Part shown: one piece after another, positions 1 to 6,087 of the stretch
Position numbering within the stretch: the stretch's first letter is position 1
Layout: every line of letters begins with the position of its first letter
NCBI GenBank assembly: GCA_002309695.1
Contig: DBXV01000010.1
Location: forward strand, 1 to 19,549
DNA length: 19,549 nucleotides
Source: Myxococcales bacterium UBA1203
Lineage (GTDB): Bacteria > Myxococcota > Myxococcia > Myxococcales > UBA5297
Direction: 5' to 3'
Translations under genes and position numbers: made by a program
The notes under the pieces: generated by a model
Told to the model about the DNA's origin: nothing
Database searches by the model: none
What the model saw: only the letters and a program-made list of their open reading frames with translations

Positions 1-197
1 CCAGTATTATAGAAGACGACGCTGGTAACATTGAAGACGACGCCGGCATTATTGAAAATGACTCGGGCATTATTGAACATGACTCGGGCATTATTGAGGA
101 GAGAGACGCCAGTATTATAGAAGACGACGCTGGTGATATTGAAGACGACGCCGGCATTATTGAAGAAAATGATGCCAGTATTGACGAAGATGCCGGT
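1..197 (+). repeat. 21-bp coding tandem repeat (acidic heptads)
   Basis: About nine units of 18-24 bp (mostly 21 bp) encode variants of (I/N/D)IE(D/N)DAG. Units start at 6, 27, 48, 69, 90, 114, 135, 156 and 180; those at 90 and 156 carry one extra codon and the last lacks one. Units 48-68 and 69-89 differ at one base. A higher-order copy is visible: bases 1-56 and 109-164 are identical except at two positions, a 108-bp step. The array probably extends left of the window. It encodes a negatively charged spacer, probably lifting the Cys/FISUMP head from the membrane or binding cations (inference). Confidence 0.9.
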
Positions 198-917
198 GTC
201 GAAGAATGCGAAGCGGGTCATTACGGCGAGAATTGCGACCCGTGTAAGTGTCAGCATGGCGTCTGCAGCGAGGGCAGAGGCGGCAATGGCGAATGCCTTT
301 CATGCAATAATGAGCAATGGACGGGCGTTTATTGCGACCAGTGCAGCAATGGCGGATATGGCCCAAATTGTACAGAATACGGTTCCGTATTTAGCGGAAG
401 TGCGTATGTCGGAGATTATAAAACAGTTAAGATCAATGGAAAAGAATGGCTGGCGGAGAATAGTCGTCTCTATGCCGGCGGAAGCAGTCGTTGCTACTAT
501 CCTGATGGTCAATCCAGCAATACTGATATTTATGGATACCTCTGTGATTTTGATCCAACAGGTCTGAAGGGGGCCTGTCCCAGTGGGTGGGATTTGCCAA
601 CAGAACAAGATTTCAGAGACTTACTGACAGCAGCCGGCTCCACAGACCCTAATAGTAGCAGTAGGATCGCTGCCAAAAACCTGCGGGCTGCCAGTTGGGC
701 GAATGGATTAGATACCCTGGGCTTTGCTGCTCTGCCCGCTGGTCAATACCATGACAATCAAGCCTTTAATTTTGGCACTGAGGCTTACTTTATAAGCAAG
801 ACGGCCAATGGCGGTATCGGAAGTATTTATCTCAAGATAACGAGCGAGTACGCCGATATACAGGGCGGATTTTACAATAAATCCCATGCCTATTCCATCC
901 GCTGCGTCAAACAATAG
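3..917 (+). CDS. FISUMP-domain surface protein, 5'-truncated by the window edge
   Basis: The reading frame is open from base 3 to the TAG at 915-917 (304 residues; the start lies outside). Residues 2-65 are an acidic heptad repeat of the type IIEDDAG. Residues 69-123 hold ten cysteines in an EGF/laminin-EGF-like pattern (GHYGENCDPCKC, then GVC, WTGVYCDQC, GYGPNC). Residues from about 142 to the end match the FISUMP domain (Fibrobacter succinogenes major paralogous domain): VKINGKEWLAEN, CPSGWDLPT, and the typical terminal SIRCVKQ. FISUMP proteins are extracellular, often lipoproteins; their biochemical role is not known. The acidic linker running into a Cys module also occurs just after the lipobox of the lipoprotein at 15553, so an upstream lipoprotein signal is likely but unseen. 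Sampled lines are about 40-57% GC against 60-65% in neighbours, which suggests different ancestry. Domain assignment is confident; function is unknown. Confidence 0.85.
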   Translation, partial: SIIEDDAGNIEDDAGIIENDSGIIEHDSGIIEERDASIIEDDAGDIEDDAGIIEENDASIDEDAGVEECEAGHYGENCDPCKCQHGVCSEGRGGNGECLSCNNEQWTGVYCDQCSNGGYGPNCTEYGSVFSGSAYVGDYKTVKINGKEWLAENSRLYAGGSSRCYYPDGQSSNTDIYGYLCDFDPTGLKGACPSGWDLPTEQDFRDLLTAAGSTDPNSSSRIAAKNLRAASWANGLDTLGFAALPAGQYHDNQAFNFGTEAYFISKTANGGIGSIYLKITSEYADIQGGFYNKSHAYSIRCVKQ

Positions 918-983
918 GCCGCGACCAGGCGGGAAAAGGCGCGGCGCAGACGGAATAATTAACGTAAAATCTATATTACAAAC

Positions 984-1036
984 GAATCCCCCTCTTCCTG
1001 AAATACGGGAGAGGGGGATTCATTTTAGTTTTATAT
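984..1036 (+). terminator. Rho-independent terminator after the FISUMP gene
   Basis: Bases 984-998 pair with 1007-1021 in a 15-bp stem (one G-U) around an 8-base loop, followed by a T-rich tract (attttagttttatattgtt). It sits 67 bp after the stop. The opposite strand also has a moderately T-rich flank, so it could serve the converging permease gene whose stop is at 1203. The rest of 918-1202 shows no gene; a weaker GC hairpin near 1119-1142 has no T-run. Confidence 0.85.
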
Positions 1037-1202
1037 TGTTATATCAAGGCGGACAGGGAGCCGGAATTCTTTAATTCGATATTTTTATTACAATACCAGC
1101 TGGAGAGGCTTTTCGTTCGGGCGGCCACACCGGGGCGCCCCTGCGGCATAACGGCAGAGTAGTAATAAAATCCCCTCTAGCCTGACTTATCTATTGAGTC
1201 CC

Positions 1203-3515
1203 TCACCCCTTCACAAACGCCAGAAATCCCGTGGTCATGGCCGGGATGTAGGTGGTCAGGAGGACGCCCAGAGCCATGATGAGCAGGAAAGGCAGCGCCA
1301 CTTTGTAGAGGCGCGTCAGAGGCTCGTTAAAGCGCGTGGACGACAGAATCAGGTTCAGGCCGATGGGCGGGAAGAGGAAGCCCAGCTCCATATTGGCCAG
1401 GAAGACGATGCCCAAGTGAATCGGGTCGATGCCGTAGGCGCCCGCCATGGGGACGAGGAGCGGGGCCAGAATCACGATGGCCGAATAAATTTCGAGCACG
1501 CTGCCCAGGACGAGGAGCACGCCGTTGAGCGCCAGCAGGAAGGCCCACTGTGAATCGATGTGCGACTTGGCCCAGTCGATGGCCTGAGCGGGAATTTCGG
1601 CGTCGGTGATATAGCTGGTGAGGCCCATGGCGACGCCCATGAGGATGATGACGGCGCCCACGAGCGCCCCGGCGCGGCCCAGGCTGTCCGGCAGGTCCTT
1701 TTTCAGGCTCAGGTCCTTGAAGACGATGCACTCGGCAATGATGGCCGCCAGGAAGGCGATGGCCGCCGCTTCGACCAGCGTGGCGATGCCCGTGAAAATC
1801 GCCACCAGCACCACCAGCGGGATGAACAGCTCCCACTTGGCTTCCCAGAGGGCGGACAGCGCCTCGCGGATGCTGAAAGGCTGACGGGGCGCCTTGCTCT
1901 TGATGCCCATGGCCATGCCTACGCCGGCCACCAGCACCACCAGCAGCATTCCGGGCAGAAGACCGGCGATGAACAGCTCGTTCATGCCCACGCCGGCCAC
2001 CACCGAATAGAGAATCACGGGAAGGCTGGGCGGGAAGAGCAGCCCCAGAGAGCCGGAGGAGGTGACGAGGCCGATGCTCATCTCCTTCGGATAGTTCTCC
2101 TTGATGAGCATGGGCAGGACGAGGCCGCCCAGCGCGAGGATGGTCACGCCGCTGCCGCCCGTGAACGTGGTGAAGCCAGCCAGCACCGCCACCACCATCA
2201 GGGCAAGTCCGCCGGGCAGCCATCCCACCAGCGCCTTGGCCACGCGCAGCAGACGTCTGGAGGCGCCGCCCTCGGCCAGGACATAGCCTGCCGCTGTCAG
2301 AATGGGGATGGCGGGCAGCGAGGCGTTCTGCACCAGCCGATAGGTCTCGCTGGGAACAGAGGCCACGGGCGTGCTCTCGCCAAAGAAAAACAGCATCGCC
2401 AGGCCGGCCATGCAGATGAACAGCGGCGCGCCCAGAAGGACGCCCAGAAGAAGAATGACGGTGCCGGGAACAATGAGGCTCTCGGCATGACTTTCCAGAG
2501 CCTCAAACACCGCGAAATCGCGCGTCTCGGCCGAGATGAAGGGCAGCGTCAGCGCGCCGTTGGCGTGGAGCCGGAGGAGCCCCAGGACAAATGCCGCGGC
2601 GAGAAAGACACCTGGCAGCAGCCGGCCCAGAGGCTTTTCGGAGCTCTTCCAGACAAAGCGCAGCGACATGAGGAGGAGCGCCGCCGGCATGATGGATTCG
2701 CTGAGCCATTCAGGAATGCCGCCGGGAAGGATTTTGTGCATCTCGGCATCGGAGCCGACCATGACCACGGCCGCGTAAGTCAGAATCGTGCAGACCACCG
2801 CGGAAACGACGCCCGCGTAGAGGTCCGCCGCTTTCTTCACGGGACCGTGCAGGAACTCGCCGATGGCCAGGCCCAAGTGCTTGCCGCTGCCCGTGGCCAA
2901 CAGTGCCCCCAGGAAGCCCACCCACAGCGTCAGATGCTGCGTGTAGGTCAGCGCGCCGGGAATGCCCTTGCCCAGCACGAGGCGGCAGATGGCCTCCGCT
3001 GTAGGCAGAAGGCCCATGAGGAGAAGAATGAGCCCGACGAGATATTTTTCGGCGGGCAGAAAGCCGTCGCTCTGAAAGGCCGCCTTCGTGCGCTCCCAGA
3101 AATTCCCCGGCGGCGAATGCGCATTGGCGTCGGCGGAGTTCGTCCCGGCCGCATCTGCGGAAGCCGCGTCTGCTGACGCACTTCCTGCCGCCTCCGGAGA
3201 AAGAATTGCCGCAGGAACGCGCTCGGCCGCTGACGCCGCAAAGCCCACGGACACATGCGGGCTTCCATCCTGAGCATCGTCGGCCGCGGCGGCGGACGAC
3301 GGCACCTGCGAGAGCCCCGCGAGAAGAGCGGACTTATCGGCGTTCTGAGGGACAGGCACCGTGGCGCTGGCCGCAAAGCCCATGGTCAACGGCTGATTCT
3401 GGGGCTGATTCTGCTGCTCTTCTGAGGCGGCGGAAGCCGTCTCCGGGGCGGCATCCGGCTTCTTCGCCGCCTCAGCGTCCATCGGGGAATTTGAATCGTT
3501 GCTGCTCATGGTCAT
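1203..3515 (-). CDS. TRAP transporter fused DctQ-DctM permease
   Basis: This is the inner-membrane part of a TRAP secondary transporter, expected to import the ligand delivered by the binding protein encoded upstream, driven by an ion gradient. The frame is open to a TTG at 3533 (776 residues counted from there); numbering below uses that frame. Residues 1-155 are an Ala/Ser/Pro-rich, probably disordered extension with no membrane segment. Residues about 157-290 are DctQ-like, with the signature TYTQHLTLWVGFLGALLATG. Residues about 350-776 are DctM-like, with two family loops GLLFPPSLPVILY and GFLFPPIGLNLIL and many hydrophobic helices. The TTG overlaps the T-run of a terminator-like hairpin, so I prefer ATG 3515 (or ATG 3509); neither has a clear Shine-Dalgarno. 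Q-M fusions are known in TRAP systems. The order tatT-tatP-permease supports the TatT-associated (TPAT) class. Confidence 0.9.
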   Translation of the reverse strand: MTMSSNDSNSPMDAEAAKKPDAAPETASAASEEQQNQPQNQPLTMGFAASATVPVPQNADKSALLAGLSQVPSSAAAADDAQDGSPHVSVGFAASAAERVPAAILSPEAAGSASADAASADAAGTNSADANAHSPPGNFWERTKAAFQSDGFLPAEKYLVGLILLLMGLLPTAEAICRLVLGKGIPGALTYTQHLTLWVGFLGALLATGSGKHLGLAIGEFLHGPVKKAADLYAGVVSAVVCTILTYAAVVMVGSDAEMHKILPGGIPEWLSESIMPAALLLMSLRFVWKSSEKPLGRLLPGVFLAAAFVLGLLRLHANGALTLPFISAETRDFAVFEALESHAESLIVPGTVILLLGVLLGAPLFICMAGLAMLFFFGESTPVASVPSETYRLVQNASLPAIPILTAAGYVLAEGGASRRLLRVAKALVGWLPGGLALMVVAVLAGFTTFTGGSGVTILALGGLVLPMLIKENYPKEMSIGLVTSSGSLGLLFPPSLPVILYSVVAGVGMNELFIAGLLPGMLLVVLVAGVGMAMGIKSKAPRQPFSIREALSALWEAKWELFIPLVVLVAIFTGIATLVEAAAIAFLAAIIAECIVFKDLSLKKDLPDSLGRAGALVGAVIILMGVAMGLTSYITDAEIPAQAIDWAKSHIDSQWAFLLALNGVLLVLGSVLEIYSAIVILAPLLVPMAGAYGIDPIHLGIVFLANMELGFLFPPIGLNLILSSTRFNEPLTRLYKVALPFLLIMALGVLLTTYIPAMTTGFLAFVKG

Positions 3516-3531
3516 GGACGATGCGGGTTCC

Positions 3532-3580
3532 AAAAAAAGGCCGCCACGCCCCCCTTTTTCATCGAGGGGCGCGGCGGTCC
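3532..3580 (-). terminator. Terminator-like hairpin between tatP and the permease gene
   Basis: Read on the minus strand, 3577-3566 pairs with 3552-3541 (11 of 12 positions, one A-C mismatch) around a 13-base loop, and is followed at once by seven T (3538-3532). It is a textbook intrinsic terminator shape lying 46 bp after the tatP stop and touching the start region of the permease gene. It may lower permease expression relative to the binding protein, or act as an attenuator. Confidence 0.7.
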
Positions 3581-3625
3581 GGATTGTTCTGGAGCTTCTG
3601 TTTCAGCTCGTTTGACGCTGTGCTG

Positions 3626-4720
3626 TCACTGAGCGGGCGTCTCAGCTGCCGCAGGCGCAGGCGCCGCGGGCTGGTCATTCTTGCCCAAAGTTCCTGCCGC
3701 CTTTTTGGCTCTGAACTCGTCCCTCAGCGCCTTCACCTCGTCGAAGTCTTCGGCACGGCAGACGCCGCCGCGGACCACGGGCCAGGTCTTCTCCGCGTAG
3801 TCGATGATTTTCCTGCGTCCGGCGGCATCGAAATCGACCACGTTGAGCCCCGCCTTCTTCATCTGGGCAATGGCGTCGTTCTGCATGCGCATGGCCTCAG
3901 CGTTGATTTTCTTTCCGTACTTGCGGGCAATCTCCAGGAGCTTGGGCCGCAGGTCCTCGGGAATCTTCTCCCAGACGTCCTTCTTGACGATGGTGGCGCC
4001 GGGCAGGTGGCCCCAGGGAACGTTGACCATGTAGCCGGCCGAGTCGTGCCAGCGCGCCATGTAGGCCATGACCGGCGAGTTGGTGACGCCCTCAATCATG
4101 CCCGTCTTCAGCGAAGTGGTGATGTCGGTGGAGCTCAGGACCACCGGCTGGAAACCGGCCGCCTTCCAGCCCTCCAGCGAGGCGGGGTCGCCGTCATAGG
4201 CAAAAACTTTCAGCCCGAGAACGTCCTCGGGCTTCACGATGGGCTTTTTCGAGAAAAGAAAAATCCAGCCCGTGTCGCCCCACATCAGGGGGACGTAGCC
4301 CTTGGCCTTCACGCGCTCGTCCCATTTGGGAACCATGCGGTCGAAGACGTAATCCCACTCGTCGGCGTCGATGATGAGGCCCGGGGTGGCAACCGCCTGC
4401 GGTGAAGTCTCGAACTCGTGGATGCCGATGACGGTGATGGCGCCCGCCTGGAGCTGTCCGATGCGCATCTTACGCAGCACGTCGCCCTCGTTGCCCGCCT
4501 GGCCGCCCGGGAAGATGACCAGCTTCACCTTGCCGCCGGAGACCTGCTTCCACTCCTCGCCCATCTGCTTGAGGTACTCGTGCCAGGTGGAACCGGCGGG
4601 AACCAGCGACGCCAGCTTGATTTTAATGACGGAATCCGCCGCCGCCGGCCTGGGGGCCAGAATGAAAAAAACAGCGAGAAAGGCGGAAAGGAGCGCTGAG
4701 GCAGCCATTGTGCGTTTCAT
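3626..4720 (-). CDS. tatP: TRAP periplasmic substrate-binding protein, DctP family (TatP-type)
   Basis: A 364-residue protein with a Sec signal peptide (MKRTMAAS, hydrophobic core to about residue 22, likely cut after AAA near 28). The mature part follows the DctP fold: KIKLASLVPAGSTWHEYLKQ at its start, FPGGQAGNEGDVLRKMR, then the second-lobe strand LGLKVFAYDGDP at 168-179 and a helical C-terminus, ending in an Ala/Pro-rich tail (351-364). It captures the ligand in the periplasm for the fused permease. In classical DctP proteins the GLK-x-R strand carries the arginine that binds the ligand carboxylate; here Phe-Ala replaces it, so the ligand may not be a simple organic acid. Only six bases separate it from tatT, and its Shine-Dalgarno lies inside the tatT 3' end, so translation is probably coupled. 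The family assignment is firm; the ligand is unknown. Confidence 0.9.
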   Translation of the reverse strand: MKRTMAASALLSAFLAVFFILAPRPAAADSVIKIKLASLVPAGSTWHEYLKQMGEEWKQVSGGKVKLVIFPGGQAGNEGDVLRKMRIGQLQAGAITVIGIHEFETSPQAVATPGLIIDADEWDYVFDRMVPKWDERVKAKGYVPLMWGDTGWIFLFSKKPIVKPEDVLGLKVFAYDGDPASLEGWKAAGFQPVVLSSTDITTSLKTGMIEGVTNSPVMAYMARWHDSAGYMVNVPWGHLPGATIVKKDVWEKIPEDLRPKLLEIARKYGKKINAEAMRMQNDAIAQMKKAGLNVVDFDAAGRRKIIDYAEKTWPVVRGGVCRAEDFDEVKALRDEFRAKKAAGTLGKNDQPAAPAPAAAETPAQ

Positions 4721-4726
4721 GTTCTG

Positions 4727-5659
4727 TCATTCCTCCACAAAGAGATCTTCCGCGCGGGACTTGAGCCATTGGGCACGTTCCTGCGCGATGGTGTTGACCA
4801 GTCTGTATTCGGGAGCCGAATCCACATCGAAGGAGAGGACGTGCTCAATCAGGCTGTTGAAGGTGGCCCGATCCTGCTGGGGAACAGCCACGGATTCGGC
4901 CCAGGTGACATGGGGGCCCATCTTGGTGCCGCCGGTGAGCGCGAGGGCCTTCTCGTAGTGCTCCCGCGCCTTGGCGATGGAGCCGCCGATGAGCTCTCCC
5001 CGGGCTTCAAAGCTGACGAAAAACTCGTGCAGCGTCCCCTTCTCCCAGTCGGCGTCCAGGCTCATGGCGTGGCGCATCATGGCCTCGATTTTGTCGAGGT
5101 CGCCCAGAGAGGCGAGGTCATCCAGCGACAGCGTGACCAGCATGGCCCAGGGAGCCGCCGTCCAATAGAGATAGGGAACGGCTTCCTTCTCATCGAGCTC
5201 CTCGAAAGCTGACTTCGGGTCGGCCTCCAGCTTCTTGCGGAAGTCCTCGTCGTATTCGGCTTCGATGGCCCGCATGCCGTAGTCACGGGCGCGCCTGAAC
5301 AGCTTCTTGGCCCGGGCAATTTCCTTGCGGGACATCTCCGGGTCCTTCTCTTCCATCATCTGCGCGCGCTGCTGGACAAAGGCATAGGCATACTGAGTGA
5401 AGCTGGAAGCCGCGGCCAGCAGCAGGTCCTCGTCCTCGGGCTCGGCAGCCACCAGCGCCTCGATGGCGATGAGGCCAAAAGGCAGAGCCTCGCGGACAAG
5501 TTCTGGGTCCTCCTGAGCGCCGAAAAACGAGCCGTTGCTGCCGCTGAGCGCGTTGCCCGCGATGCCGACCAGAATGTTGGAACACCCTGTGGTGGTCAAA
5601 GGCAGGACGGAAAGCGCAGCGCCCACGACAAGAGCCTTCATAGAGGGAATTTTGAACAT
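4727..5659 (-). CDS. tatT: TatT-type TPR lipoprotein of a TRAP transporter (TPAT T-component)
   Basis: A 310-residue lipoprotein. Its signal peptide ends in LPLTTTGC with the lipidated Cys at 26; Thr at -3 makes a relaxed lipobox. The mature part is all helical and matches the TRAP transporter T-component family: EDPELVREALPFGLIAIEAL at 50-69, LLLAAASSFTQYAYAFVQQR at 79-98, LYWTAAPWAMLV at 163-174, and a TPR-like AREHYEKALALTGG near 211-224. As I recall, Treponema pallidum TatT is a TPR-like protein with a hydrophobic pore that partners the binding protein TatP; a role handing hydrophobic ligands to it has been proposed. AGAGG five bases before ATG 5659 supports the start. It is the first gene of tatT-tatP-permease. 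Seen: motifs and lipobox. Inferred: partner role. Confidence 0.87.
   Translation of the reverse strand: MFKIPSMKALVVGAALSVLPLTTTGCSNILVGIAGNALSGSNGSFFGAQEDPELVREALPFGLIAIEALVAAEPEDEDLLLAAASSFTQYAYAFVQQRAQMMEEKDPEMSRKEIARAKKLFRRARDYGMRAIEAEYDEDFRKKLEADPKSAFEELDEKEAVPYLYWTAAPWAMLVTLSLDDLASLGDLDKIEAMMRHAMSLDADWEKGTLHEFFVSFEARGELIGGSIAKAREHYEKALALTGGTKMGPHVTWAESVAVPQQDRATFNSLIEHVLSFDVDSAPEYRLVNTIAQERAQWLKSRAEDLFVEE
4731..4736 (-). promoter_or_regulatory. Ribosome binding site of tatP inside tatT
   Basis: GGAGGA on the minus strand overlaps the last codons of tatT and lies 10 bases before the tatP ATG (4720). It supports the chosen tatP start and translational coupling of the two genes. Confidence 0.7.
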
Positions 5660-5675
5660 GTGTCCTCTCTGGGAA

Positions 5676-5697
5676 GCCCGCCTGTCTTTCGGCGGGC
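5676..5697 (-). promoter_or_regulatory. Leader hairpin just upstream of tatT
   Basis: A perfect 7-bp inverted repeat, GCCCGCC / GGCGGGC with an 8-base loop, lies 16 bases before the tatT ATG and abuts its Shine-Dalgarno. There is no T-run, so it is not a terminator. It could modulate ribosome access or mRNA stability; no known riboswitch was recognised. Confidence 0.4.
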
Positions 5698-5841
5698 AGC
5701 CATCCGCGTCCCCCTCGCCTTTGGGGGCGGCACGGTCTCACGCGGGGAACCGGCGCACCGCCGGCTCCGGCTCCGGGGACAAGGCCTTCCGTCCGAAGCA
5801 TCCGGGCCATCCGCAGAAACAGGGCCGGGACGGGGCCGGGC

Positions 5842-5870
5842 GCTTTAGGGAACGTCAGAGAGAGGGTCAA
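5842..5870 (-). promoter_or_regulatory. Possible sigma70-like promoter for the tatT operon
   Basis: On the minus strand TTGACC (5870-5865) is followed after 17 bases by TAAAGC (5847-5842). The -35 is five of six, the -10 only three of six. It would give a leader of roughly 175-180 bases including the hairpin at 5676-5697. Weak and based on pattern only. Confidence 0.22.
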
Positions 5871-6087
5871 ACGGAAAGCCCGGCTCAAAATGTCATGGAT
5901 TGTTACAGCCGGCGCGCCCTGTATCGAAAAGTTTCAAAGCCGGGCGCGGACAAATGAACGGCAAAGCCCGGCATCGGCCCATCTCTTTTCTTTCCCATCG
6001 GTCCGCCCGGCCTTAAAGGCGCCCGTCCTCTGACTCCCCTCCCCTGTCTGCCCCCTTGTCAGGCCTCAGAAATTTCCGGCTCTCTCC

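Larger units (their letters stand above)
5660..6087. other. Divergent intergenic region between tatT and the tyrosine kinase gene
   Basis: This 428-bp stretch separates two divergently transcribed blocks, so it must hold promoters for both. It is rich in short GC inverted repeats (for example CCGGCG-CAC-CGCCGG near 5750-5765 and a CCCCC/GGGGG pair near 5711-5728). Apart from the weak minus-strand candidate at 5842-5870 I see no convincing promoter, operator or small gene; short open frames here lack ribosome sites and family resemblance. Confidence 0.6.

Noticed and set aside
1..197. CRISPR-like array
   Set aside because: The repeats are adjacent without unique spacers and stay in frame as coding heptads.
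133..567. Plus-strand 144-codon frame beginning ATG 133
   Set aside because: It is out of frame with the open frame from base 3 that encodes the acidic repeat, EGF-like Cys module and FISUMP domain; its own product has no recognisable features.
1119..1142. GC-rich inverted repeat after the permease stop as a terminator
   Set aside because: Imperfect stem and no T-run on either strand.
1560..3176. Plus-strand 538-codon frame opposite the permease
   Set aside because: Gln/His/Arg-rich shadow of the membrane-protein gene; no domain.
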